Shown piece after piece: positions 34,501 to 45,719 of a stretch of DNA of 64,000 nt (its first letter is position 1; each line of letters begins with the position of its first letter). The position numbers and the translations under genes are program-made. The stretch comes from Pectinophora gossypiella. Its lineage: Eukaryota > Arthropoda > Insecta > Lepidoptera > Gelechiidae. The DNA lies in NCBI RefSeq assembly GCF_024362695.1, contig NC_065408.1, forward strand, positions 11,284,001-11,348,000, in the 5' to 3' direction. The notes under the pieces are model-generated. The model had not been told where the DNA came from. It worked only from the letters and a program-made list of their open reading frames with translations, and searched no databases.

Positions 34501-37500
34501 ATTTGCTGCTTTTAGCGATTCGTTGGCGGGTTAGGATAATGAAGGTCGTATGGTTCCGTCTAAAACTACGCGATAAAGTGAAGTGTAAAAGAGACATTAC
34601 TATCATTGTGCGATTTTTTAGATCTATTTTAGGATGCTAATTAACTAACAACAATGGCTAGAGATCATGGCGTCAATTATAAATAACATAGCTTCACTAT
34701 ACAGGGTGTTAGTGACATCGTAATGAAAACTTTTAGGGATGATTCAAACCATGATTCTGAATTGATATCAAGTGGAATTTTCCGTCGCCAAAGCATGGAA
34801 TTGAAAATAATTAAATAAACATCAAAATTATCATGAATCATCCGAAAGGAAATTCCACCTGATATCAACTCAGACTCACGATCTGAATCATCCCCCTCAG
34901 TATTCGTTACGGTTTTACTAACACCAGTACAAACTTGTATGATTATCTTTACGCACTTGTACGGGGTGTACGTGACGTCGTAACGAATAATGAGGTGATT
35001 CAGCTCATTATTCTGAGTTAGTATCAAGTGAAAATTTCCATGGCAAAAGTATAGAATTGAAAATAAGTAATTTAAAAAGACACTTGATATTATTAACACA
35101 GTATAACATAGTACATTCAGTATTCGGTACGGTCACGAGAACTAATATGTATACACTTTGAAACCATGTCACATTGACTTTTTTGACAAATTCAACCGTA
35201 AGTCTCATTAAACGTCAAATATGATACTGCGACAGGGTTCTAAAGTGGGTACATCATATGGCTCATGACTGTACTATGTCATTAACACCCCGTACAAGTG
35301 CATAGTACATACACCCACTCCTCACCAGCTACATTTAAGTCCCATTTTCAATGTCCCATATCCCATCTCGTAGTCAGTTATATACCTATATTACGTATAT
35401 ATAACTACATAATTAAATATTTTTAATGGGTGAATCTCAGAATTTCAAGTTTGGTGGCGAAATTTCATGTTGTTTTTTCGTGAAAAATTGGGTTCCGACA
35501 TGAAAAAGATCCAAAAGGATCCTCGGTTCCGACATGAAAAAGTAATTTTTCAATTCCCAATTTCCCCAATTCTTCGCGAAAAAGTTATGTGACAGTTCGC
35601 CACCAAACTTGGCACATTTTGTTATTCACTATAATAAGTAATAAGTAAACTACGGTTCTGTCATTTGCACATCCAATAGGCTCTTTGCACTTAGTCATAT
35701 TTTATATATAATTTATATTTTTATAATTATAGATTCTAAATACATAGATAGTACCGGAATTTATTAAATAATCACTAATTTTAGTAATCACATGTCACTT
35801 TTGTAATATTTAAAGTGCAAGTCACCAAACGTTACGGAATGTTAACTATAGGTATGCTAAAAAGGAAATGTCAGCTTACTACCCAATAAAGAAAGCAAGG
35901 AGGATTAAATTATTAACATAATAATTATTAAAGAAAGAAAGAAAATATTTATTTCCATATTGGACGCCACATTTACAAATTTGAATTACAGAAATTAAAA
36001 AATTACATATTTTCATAAACCCACACTCATTGTTATCAAAAAACTATTACTTTTTAATTATATTTTGTGTATAAAGTACGTAATCGCTACATGAGTCTTG
36101 TCAAAGGTCCAAGGTGCTTCATTTATAACTCGTCATCGACTTAAGGACGACGCTCACGATCCTAAGGTCCCGGGTTCGAATCCCGATGGGGACATATCAT
36201 AAAAATCATCTGTGTGGTCCCCAGTTTGGTTAGAAGATTACAGGCTGATCATCTGATTGTCTGAAAGTAAGATGATCCGTGCTTCGGAAGGCACATTAAG
36301 TCGGTGGTCCCGGTTACTACTAACTGATGTAATTGAGTAATCGTTACATGAGCCATGTCAGGGGCCTTTGACGGCTCAATAATAACCCCGGCACCAGGGT
36401 TGATGTAGTTGGCAATTCACCTCACAAACCACACAATAGAAGAAGATCGACGTAACTCATAAAATTGTTGAAAAGTGAGGTGTGGGTACTTAGTTCATCT
36501 TGCGATGGACCTCTGACTACCGGAATTGGGAGAAAGTTGTGTGTTTATGTTATATTATGTGTTTTTATATATTATTAGTTTTTATTATTATGTTATATTA
36601 TATATTTGACGTGACTTACTGTAGATTTGTCGCAGATGAACTACTTGTTCGGAAACACACTGCGGCTGCGTGACCTACTGTATGTGGATTTATAAAATAC
36701 TGCGATTTTTACTTGACTGCTACGCTGTAGTAACGCGACTAATTTTAAGGCGCACTTACCGTGGCTTGTCACAAGATTCATCTTTATACCTCTATCGTTG
36801 ATTGTATTCTTTCTATTCCTTTTTTAATTTAATCCAAAAGATTTTTTTGTTTAAATTTTGTATTTCCCGTGTGTGCAATAAAGTATCTCTCTCTTACCTC
36901 ATATGTGGCGTGTTTTGTTATTTCAAAATACTTCTACTTATTTTTTTTTTCTTTTAGGTAGTTACATCTTTTTGGACTAGACTAATATGTGTTGAGAAAC
37001 TTTGTTTAATATTGATTCGCGTTAATTATGCCTTTAGGTATTCGCATTTACTTGACAACTTAAAAGCCGGTTCAACTTCTTGTTAATTTTCGCAAAATAT
37101 TCATCAAAGTAATCTAGTTTATGAGGTGTGGTCTTACATACATACATAATTTTAAACTTATTTCCTACAAGGTAAGTAGGGACTCCGGATTTCCATTTTC
37201 GTAGATCTTACTATAATGATGAGCGACAAATTGACGTGATTTTTAATAAATAAATTGACGTGATATAGTTGAAGGGGCAGAGAGTGATATAGGCTACTTT
37301 TTCTCTCTTTCTAATCCCCACTTCCCTAAAATGGGTGGGAGTGGCAGTTGATATGGGTATTTCTCAATTTTCACGGTATAAAGCTAAAAATTGGTATGCG
37401 GACTATTTGTGAATAACAAAAAAGTCGTTTTTTTTTGAAATTGTGCCTCCAACCCCTTCAAAGAGGAGGTAAAATTTTACATGGGACTTTTCGCAAGGTA

Positions 37501-40037
37501 GGAAGCTAAAAATTGTTACTAGGAACGGAACCGTGTTACCCGACTTTAACGCGAGCGAAGCTGCTGGTATAAGCTAGTGCTAAAATAAATAAATAAAAGG
37601 ATATGATGAACTTTATAGTTACAGGTTACCGCACAGCTATTTCTATCAACATGACGTAGTATTTAAACGACTTTTAACATACTATTGCTAAGAATAATGC
37701 CTAGCAAGTAACATATAATTTCCCTATAGAGCCAGCATCATTCTCTTATTATGAATCTTTTGTACTGGTAGTTAGTATCTGGTTGACTACAGCAGTAGTT
37801 AGTTTCTATTTGGATGATAGCATAACCACATAACATAAACTCACGAGTATTATTCTAATCGGGGTAGTCAGAGGCACATTCATAGCATGATGAAGTACTA
37901 AGTACTTACGCCTGACCGAGCTTTCAGTTAGACCAATTTGAAGATTTGGGTGATTTGTTAGCTTTTGTCTAATGAGTCAGTTTGAAAAAGAAACTTGGCT
38001 TTTTAGTCCAGTTAATGGAACATCTGATTTGCCAATTTGTCGAGCCCTAAGGTCTTTTGCTCGGTAAAAAAAATAGGCATCGGACATGTTTAGATCCAGA
38101 AGGGCACGAACTTCGGCTCAGTACGTCTTCTAAGAATCTATATAGATCGTTTTTCTTCGATATTTTGTTGATATACTAACAGGGTGTAAGTGACATCGTA
38201 CCGAATACTGAGGGCGATGGTTTAGCTAATGAATGTGAGTGTGATTTTCCATCGCAAAAGCATGGAATTCAAAATAATTAAAAAAAGGATCATTTGTGAC
38301 GGAAAATTCCATTTGATATTAACTCAGAATCACGAGTTGAATCATTCCCCTGAGTATTCAATACGGTATCACTAACACCCTGTATTAAGTAGGTAGCTAC
38401 CTAGCTAAACAACATAAGTACTTGTACGCATCATCTATTTGCTCTGAACGAGATTTCGCGTTCACTGCTCCGCATATAATGAATGATTCCACGTCATCTA
38501 GTGAAAATAGTACGCTCACTGATGAGTAATATTCATGATGTTGAGTGACATAACAGTACGAGATGATAATTAATGATGATCACATTCGATAGACCGCTGA
38601 TGATTAATTACAACGTTTGATGAATAAACGCTTACAGGTGTAATGTAATCTTTAGAAACGTGGCGTTGGAAATGAAAGCTGCTTTTTTTGTATTAAAGAA
38701 AAAACGTACCTACTCAGCTGCTTATCACACCGGGCTTGGTATAATATGTATCAATCATTGCATATCAAATGCGATGATTACTGAATCACAGTAAGAAAAT
38801 GAAAGCATCATATGTAGGTGAATAGTAGCTGGGTCCGATTATGCTCTCCGAAGTATGCATCGTTCTACTTTCGGACTATCGGATGATGATCCAGGAATGT
38901 CCTAACTAGGGATTACAAAGTGACTTTTTATGATTATGTTACGACTGAGATTCGAAAACGGGACCTCCGGATTGTGAGCCCAACGCTAAGCCCAGTGCAA
39001 CTACTCATCTACGAATGTTGATTCAATTTGTACTTATAACAAATAAATCCATAGGATATGGCTAAAAAAATCCACTTCAAAAATGATGAACTACAATCTT
39101 CTACTACTAAAAACTACACGATTCTTATATTAGAACTTCATATCTGAAGTAGCTTCAAGTTGTCTTCTGGGGTTTTAAAAAATCAATTCATCTTAAAAAG
39201 CAATATTGCTATTTTTGACATTTGTCTGCATTGCGTTATTTATACACAAAATGTCAAATTGCAATATGAGATTTCAAGATGAAATGCTTTAATGTAACCT
39301 GTTTAGGACCCCTGCTTGTGGTTCTGCCCACTCGTTAAGGATTATGTGTGTATGTAGTGCATAAACGGTTCAATTTATATCTGTCGTACTTTTACGACTA
39401 CGATTGCTATGTACTCCAGCAAGTATTAAATGAATAAGTAAAAGTATAATGATATTATAAACGTTAATGATTACTCACTGTGGATGTCTGGGTTTCATCA
39501 TTAGTTGCTATCAGTTCCTCTTCCTGACATTTCAACACCAACAGATTTGCCAAGAGGACCTAGAAAATCATAATAAGTTCTTTTTAAAAAAAATACTCAC
39601 TAAATTTTAAATATGGAATTACATATTTGTTACTTCTTACGAAATAGATTATTGCTTTTATTTGATTGGCAAATACAGCTTCAGATTCATAATAATTATG
39701 AATGTAATTGGGTAATTTATTAATTTCAACTGACCGAATTTTAAAGAGTAATTTAAACATCATATTATTTCAGTCAGTCGTTTTGATTATAATTCCATTG
39801 AACATCTTTTCCATTTTTAAATACATACGTATATAATTATTATTATATAATTTATAACTCTTTATAACTTTCAACCAAAAACTTTTCTTTCTCTTAAAAC
39901 TGTAAGTACAAAGTACATGTATAAATTGAAATTTGTATTTTGTATTATTTGTGATTTCATATTGGGACATCGTTAAGTACAAGTAGTAGTACCTAAGTAC
40001 GAAATTCACTTACCAACAACGCCAAAGCCTTATCCAT
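31507..40037 (-). CDS. Cuticular protein with RR domain and long charged tail (gene 6)
   Basis: Exons in gene order: 40014-40037, 39479-39559, 33082-33178, 31507-32507; 400 residues, phases 0, 0, 1. Exon 1 (MDKALALL) and exon 2 (VLLANLLVLKC) form a signal peptide. Exon 3 gives NPNYSFSYGVADGSTGDV; a split Gly codon joins it to exon 4, which begins HYSVLEPDGSMRTVEYSANP and GFQAVV, completing the RR domain. The remaining 300 residues are Lys, Asp, Tyr and Pro rich, with SHSHFGLDLDP, KKKYRPHK, KKKKKTPPRYEPDYYPEDEE, a DDDDD run and a C-terminal ILDILDI. Intron 2 is about 6.3 kb and holds several transposons. Role: chitin-binding matrix protein; what the tail does is unknown to me. The long last exon by itself could be mistaken for a gene starting at 32544. 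Confidence 0.87.
32600..33060. other. Intron 3 of gene 6
   Basis: AT-rich, no element recognised. A near-duplicate 'gatgccaagaat.acctt' occurs at 33032-33050 and 33066-33083, next to the donor site of exon 3. Confidence 0.5.
33179..34701. other. Intron 2 of gene 6, gene-side part
   Basis: No coding signal or matched repeat. Confidence 0.5.
34702..34927. mobile_element. M1 foldback MITE, TA target
   Basis: Starts cagggtgttagtgacatcgt after TA and ends actaacaccag before TA; arms pair around a loop near 34810. Inside intron 2 of gene 6. Confidence 0.85.
34962..35292. mobile_element. M1 foldback MITE interrupted by an M2 MITE
   Basis: Outer ends are cggggtgtacgtgacgtcgt and cattaacaccccg. Flanks gcacttgta and tacaagtgc are themselves inverted, so the true ends may lie about 10 bases further out. 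The right arm is split at 35129 by an M2 element. Confidence 0.85.
35130..35271. mobile_element. M2 MITE (Tc1/mariner-like ends), nested
   Basis: 142 bases, ends CGGTCACGAG and CTCATGACTG, flanked by TA on both sides. Removing it restores the outer M1 arm (ttcggtac tatgtcattaaca). Ends and TA duplication are as for Tc1/mariner-type MITEs. Confidence 0.8.
35300..36140. other. Intron 2 of gene 6, repeat-poor part
   Basis: Contains two near-identical words ggttccgacatgaaaaag (35489 and 35524 area) and nothing coding. Confidence 0.4.
36145..36440 (+). mobile_element. S2 SINE, near full length
   Basis: The B box gggttcgaatcccg sits at 36172-36185; then the body (acaggctgatcatctgattg, atgatccgtgcttcggaagg) and the end cacacaatagaagaag. 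The A box region is decayed. Confidence 0.85.
36600..36900. repeat. S4 tail fragment and a LINE-like 3' end
   Basis: 36603-36655 (gtgacttactgtagatttgt) matches the S4 tail reversed. 36840-36895 (tatttcccgtgtgtgcaata, then tctctctc) resembles a retroelement 3' end with microsatellite. Confidence 0.45.
37130..37890. repeat. Scattered repeat fragments in intron 2 of gene 6
   Basis: 37835-37880 (cataaactcacgagtattat, ggggtagtcagagg) is the same unclassified repeat as at 16680 and 57855. 37140-37200 may be another piece. 37530-37575 (gacttt..gcgagcgaagctgc) recalls the ends of an unclassified lepidopteran element. Confidence 0.4.
38180..38382. mobile_element. M1 foldback MITE
   Basis: Ends cagggtgtaagtgacatcgt and atcactaacaccctg; arms pair over about 80 bases each. 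Confidence 0.85.
38822..39002 (-). mobile_element. Old S2 SINE head and body (minus)
   Basis: Minus strand reads a tRNA-like head (gctcacaatccggaggtccc, tctcag) then ttacaaagtg-type body reversed and ggagagcataatcgg. Much diverged. Confidence 0.55.
39163..39312. mobile_element. M3 MITE copy, diverged
   Basis: Contains ttcatcttaaaaagcaatat and caaaatgtcaaattgcaata with outer ggggtttt / ctgtttaggacccc. Confidence 0.55.
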
Positions 40038-40201
40038 GACTGAGATCACTCTATCACCATGAGGAGAATCACCGACACCAAACCAAAACCATAACACAAT
40101 TATATTTTATTATTTATTTTTTTTGTAATTATTAGGTAAAAAATGTGTGAATCATTTCCAAGGTTACGTACGTGAAGACGACTCGCGGTCCACCACTTAC
40201 C

Positions 40202-40209
40202 TATTTATA
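40202..40209 (-). promoter_or_regulatory. Possible TATA box of gene 6
   Basis: TATAAATA on the minus strand, 165 bases above the ATG. It would give a 5' UTR of about 135 bases, longer than in the other genes, so less certain. Confidence 0.4.
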
Positions 40210-42084
40210 AACACACACATATACACCTCCTTAGAGTTGGACACGCACCCATATAGTCAATAACACACACATACATACAAACATACTGACGATAGCTGAT
40301 CTAGGATGCACTGGTAATCACAGGTTGTTAGCGGATGCACTTTACAATGCCAACTTCCCAGTTTATTGTTACTTTCATTTAAATTGGTCCCAAGAATAAT
40401 GGCCATGTGTTGTAATTTATAATATAATATATTCGTATTAGGTTACCGTACGTTGAGCATGTTCACGCGGTGGATACTGGTTTGCATTTCTTCAAATAAG
40501 TAGATAATATGATACACTTTAAGGAAATCTCTGTTTTGAAAGAGATAAACTCCCGTAATTGGAATTTCAGTTTAAAACACGAAATCTTGCGATATTATTG
40601 ACTATATATTTGTACTCTCTCTCTCTGTGTTAATTGTAAGTTATGTGTTATTCCTTGTTTCGATTAAATTTTGTTACTGTGGTGTCCCTATATAATAAAG
40701 GTTTCTTTCTTTCTTTTGATATTTATTTGTTTTAGACAGAACCATACTTCGGACACTCCATACAAAAAAAAATCTTACCATGTGCCGCCGTGCGCGAGTG
40801 AGTCTTTCCCCCTTACTCCATAGCGGCTTTAAGGTCACATTAAGGTCAATTAAAGGATAACCCAACGGGGGTGAAGTCGACGCCCGATACGAATGGTGCG
40901 GGGCGTAGGATTACTGTTCTATACTTAGTCTACGAACACGTTTAACGAAGTATCAAGTACTTAATGGAGCAATACATTTACTGAGAAAATCAGTCCTGTC
41001 AACACAAAACCCAACTTTATATGCAAATGAATGAAAGTGAAATTATTTTCCGTCCAATATACTTACTAATGGATTAATGTTCACCAATTAATCTTACCGC
41101 TTCCATTGCCGACGTAAGTTATTACCGCGATGAACTATTCGAAGCAAAACATAACAGTTAAACAATTAACGGTAAATAGTTGAACTTGCAACACGTAACA
41201 CTGAGTATATGAAATATTTATTAAAAAAAAGTCATCCATCAACCAACTATCTACACTTGGTGGAAATTGCATGATGATAATAATAATAAATCGCAGGTAG
41301 GTGTACCATCAGTTTTAGATTAGGCTTTGGCCCCACGCATGCCTTCCAAAAGTCCAGGACTCCATAGTTCCGAGATATGGAAAGAAGACAAATAATGATA
41401 TTAATTTATTATAAATAATAATAAAAAATATGAGTTTCATCAATTTAAAGAGTTGAACAGTTTATCTAATAAAACATGTAAGAGTTTGGAATAAAAAACG
41501 GCCCGGCACCTGCCTTGGACTCTGATGTGAAATTGGTTACAGCAGGATGTACCAGCAAAGAGCTTAGTTCTACATTTGTAATCCTACATTTGACGAAGGA
41601 TTATTTTTTGGTCGATTGTAAAATACCTTATTAATTTACGAACAATTCCTGTTCTTTAATTAGCACATTGTTCATTTTAGACTACCGGAGGCATTACCAG
41701 CAAACGCTACATCTAAAAACAATCACGAAACTAATTGTCTTTACGATCCCGGAATTTGAAGATTAACCCATTATGATAATTCTGGTATAATGCACAAAGA
41801 AACAAGCGTGTAGCGATAGTAACATTGTAGGAAAAAATAATCTTAATCTGACTTGTGGTTTACACGGCTTCGCACAGTATATCAATCATAATGCCTAACA
41901 CAATAGATCGCTTTCTTTCAAAGCTATTTGCAAAGAAAGTGAACTGACACTTGGAAGAATTTATTGAGAATTGTGCATTCTTGCATTGGTGTGAGATGGT
42001 GAATAAATTAGTTAGAACAGAGACATCGTACACATCGTATACAGAGATTGTAATAACTTTATGTAACACCTTTTGTATACCTGT
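40210..42084. other. Intergenic, no gene seen
   Basis: AT-rich. 40640-40720 (gtaagttatgtgttattcct, ataaaggtttctttctttct) may be a retroelement end. No coding evidence. Confidence 0.5.
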
Positions 42085-42126
42085 ATTCACAAATAAAGAT
42101 TTTGATTTGATTTGATTTGATTTGAT
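42085..42126 (+). repeat. Retroelement 3' end with (TTGAT)n tail
   Basis: caaataaagattttgatttg followed by repeated atttgatttg; compare the inverse at 27495-27530. Confidence 0.55.
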
Positions 42127-42186
42127 CGTTCTATGGGTAGAAAATAAACAAGACGAAAGTGTTATAATATATATGGTAGGTTGGTT

Positions 42187-42437
42187 GCGCGGCCGGCGTG
42201 GTCTAGTGATAAGAGCATTGGTCTCTCGATATAAAGGTTTGCTTCCCGGTGAGGACATAGTACAAAAAGCACTTTGTTATCCCTATAGCTTGATTGGGAC
42301 ATTGCAGAATGATCTGATTGTCTGAGATAATCCGTTCTTCGGAAGGCACTTTTAGCAGACGCCATGTCACTTGGCAGTTTAATAGTAACCTCAGAATGAT
42401 AATGTTGGTCATTGACCTCACATCCCATACGAGAGAA
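42187..42437 (+). mobile_element. S2 SINE with tRNA-like head
   Basis: The head ggccggcgtggtctagtgat is a good A box; the B box region (aaggtttgcttcccggtgag) is decayed; the tail ends catacgagagaagaaga. Not a functional tRNA. Confidence 0.8.
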
Positions 42438-42917
42438 GAAGAATATAAAGTTCATTATAATTGTCCATCCTAAGATACGTATAGTAAAAGCCCTGTTGTC
42501 GTATGGTGACGTGTAGAATACATGTATTTTTTAAACATTTTTTTTTATATTATTCTGAGTTAATGTCATGTGTCGGTACAGTTAATTCATTAATTAGTAG
42601 GTACTGGAAAAGTAGCACATTACTTTGTTATACGATCCAATGACGCATTTCAGTCATAAATTAAATATACAGTAATATGGCCGAAATTATGCTTTTTCAC
42701 GTAAGTTTCAATATCAAAATGCAATTTATTGTCAATTTGATTATTCTGTAATATATTTGTTCAATATAACTGAACATTTTTATTGACGTTGCTGTTGTTT
42801 ATACACTACTTAAAGTCATTAATAAAACATTCTTAGATTTATGTGACGATTTTAACGGTTTCGTATGGTGTTGACGAAATTGTAGGTAGCTATTAAAAGT
42901 GCAGAATACTTACCTGT

Positions 42918-43243
42918 ACAGGGTGTTAGTAACATCGTAACGAATACTGAGGGGCATGTTTCAGGTCTTGGTCCTGAGTAAATATCAAGTGGAATTACAC
43001 CCCGTACAAGTAAGTACACCGTAAGTAAGTGACACCGTAACGAATACTGAAGGGGATGATTCAGATCATTCCGAGATGAAAACAAGTTGAATTTCCAGTC
43101 GGAAAATTCATGAAAATTTTAGTGTTTTTTTTTATTTATTTTGGGTTCTACTTTTGCAACGGAAAATTCCGCTCGATGTCAACTCAGAATCATGGTCTGA
43201 ATCACCCGTCAAAGTTTTCGTTACGATGTTACAAACACCATGT
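42918..43243. mobile_element. Composite M1 foldback MITE
   Basis: Two left-type arms (42918-43000 and about 43015-43110), separated by accccgtacaagtaagtaca, then one right arm ending gatgttacaaacaccatgta. Looks like one M1 inserted into or recombined with another. Confidence 0.65.
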
Positions 43244-43261
43244 ATATAATTATTATCAATC

Positions 43262-43457
43262 AGCCCGCATCACCCCACTGTTGGTTATATAGGTCTCCAT
43301 TTTGCACCATCCTTTCCGGTCCTGCGATTTCGGTGCTTGGGCGCGCTCCGGTCCTTTGGATGAGGTTATCCAAAACTTTCCCGCCGTTGCAACGTGGTCA
43401 TCCGATCACCGGACAGCTAGTCTACCCACTGACCTTTTCCCTTCTCGTGGCCACCAT
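43262..43457 (-). mobile_element. Decayed LINE RT tail
   Basis: The minus strand reads GKRSVGRLAVR, stop, SDDHVATAGKV and later NGDLYNQQWGDAG then stop, which follows the usual C-terminus of RTE-type proteins (GRP..RW.DD, QQW). A relative lies at 49485-49595. Confidence 0.6.
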
Positions 43458-45719
43458 TATATGATATTTACCTGATTAATTTGTATTATGTTTATGTAGA
43501 TAAGTAGAAATCTTAGTCAGGCTTTGGTCATCTCTACTTATCATACCTCCTGACAACAACAGCATTAAAAACTTTATGACGTTTATTAAGATCACCTTAA
43601 GAAAAAGAGAAAATAAATCGAAAATAAGCCCGTGATGTGATTCTTGTCAAACCGAGACAAGCGTATACTGTTTCACCATCAGGTCCCCATCCTGTTCATG
43701 TGAGCTTCTTTGTAGCTTTTGTGGATGTGTTTGTGGAGGGCGTTACCCTAAACATCGGTGAGATCTATAAAACCAAAAATCCTCTATGGAAACCATTTAT
43801 TTACAACACATGCATATTCAATCTCTCTCTTTATTTAAAAGCTGCGCTCTTGTAGGTGGAGTAATCGCCTCCATTTTCATTACTCCATAGATAGGGCGTG
43901 TAGAACGGTGATTGGTGGTGGTAGTACTGATTGGAGGGCTCTAGCTAGAACATCACCGATTGAGAAATTGGTCGGTGTACTGCGGAACGGAAGGCGATTG
44001 GGGCATATTCAATACGTAACTGAAAATGATCCATGTCTTATATATTAAATATGACTAGTATTAATCTTAAGTGAAGCGAAACCAATATAATTTAGACTCT
44101 ATTAATAATTTAACGCGAATGATTGACCACTTGAGACGTCATGCTTCGACTCCTCTTGTCATTACTGGTGATATATTTAAGTAGGAAAGATATAAATTGG
44201 GCTCACTTTTCCTTTCACAAGTGTGCGTAAAGTATATGGAACATAATCAACGACGCGTAAATTTTTGAATGAGGAACTTTCCAGGCTACTTTACTCAAAA
44301 ACTAAACAGATGGCGCTGTACATATAAATCTTTGTTTAACCTTCTAATTTCATACATGTGCATTTTATATCTTTGTTTTTGGGTATAAATGATGAGCCTT
44401 TTTATTACATCTTCCACCCATTATTATTCCGATCAAAATAAAGAGAACCAATTTAGGTAGTAATCCAAATATCAAGCAACAATTTATTTATATAAGCTTC
44501 TGCCATTACTTCGTATTTTGGAAGAATTATGTACCCGAGTAATGAGAAAAAATGTAATTATGACGTGTAAACTGTACAACGCCCTCTATAATGTTTTTGG
44601 TGAATATAGCCTGAAAAGTACCTCATTAATCCTGTGACTTTCTTTTTAAAGATACAAACAATACACGTTCGTAATGACCCGGTAGATACAGCCACAAACA
44701 AGTCTGAAGAACAACAAAACTTCCAGTCTATTTTGACCTTTCCCTATTACGAACTTTCTTCGAACCGGGGGTTATCTATGAGTACACTCCCATAGTGCAT
44801 ATAGGGATAATCGCCGGAAGGCTCAATTTTTTACACACACATTTTGATTAAATTGTTTTAAAGGACCTCTCTGCGTTTTGGGATCGAGCCCACGCACGCC
44901 TTCTAAAAGTCCTGGACTCTATATACTTATAGTCGTGAGCTATATAAAATATAAATCAAGTTAATATTTTTTTTTTATATTTCTTATTTCTTTCCTTCCT
45001 TGGCGTTTCCTGACAGGGAAGCAAAATAATAATTAATCAACTCGAAATATTTATGTTCTGTTACATAGTGAGTGCAAAAAGAATCGCTAATTTTAATATG
45101 CAGATTGTGGTATTTCCAGCCAGATACCGCTTTCTTATGAACATTAATCTAAACTTACACAATTGATCTTTATCATGCTGTTATAAAAGTTAAAGTGGTG
45201 CATAATGGCTTGGGTTTTCAGGGGGAAACTGTAAAACACGCAGTAAAATTAAATTATTTTATTTTGGTTTTGATTCGTATCAAAATAACAATAATTTCGT
45301 CGCTTTGTCAACCTCTTATACACATAAATAAAATTATTTTGTCAAATTCCACCACAAAATAAGATATAATAATGTATGTGTTCTGTGTAAAGACCTGCCA
45401 TCTATGTAACGTTCTTAGAACTAAAGTAACTGCATGATCTTGAACCAGTAGTATGTAATTTCCTTACTAGATCAAATATATACTATATTCTAAGTAAATA
45501 TAGATATTACATATATTGATAAAGATGAAATGAACATTTTAATTCTTTACAACTTAATCCCATTCAATCCCATCATGAACGCAATCACAAAACAATATGA
45601 AATATCACAGGTCGACATAATCAATGTAGGTACTTGAGCGCTTAACTAGAAATAAAATTATTTACAGTGCCATCTGTCGGTCGAGGTGGTAATTAACAAG
45701 TTAGGTTGGGCAACGCCAT
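43458..45719. other. Gene-poor region downstream of gene 7
   Basis: No gene recognised. The presumed 3' UTR of gene 7 lies next to 45720; no exact AATAAA was found near the stop. Confidence 0.45.

Noticed and set aside
36145..36440. tRNA genes at B-box-like sites (36172, 42187, 60430, 62779)
   Set aside because: The tRNA-like parts are heads of SINEs followed by the common body; the cloverleaf is not complete.
41860..42455. Overlapping open frames of 97 to 132 residues
   Set aside because: They cross the LINE-like tail at 42085 and the S2 SINE at 42187 on the opposite strand; chance frames.
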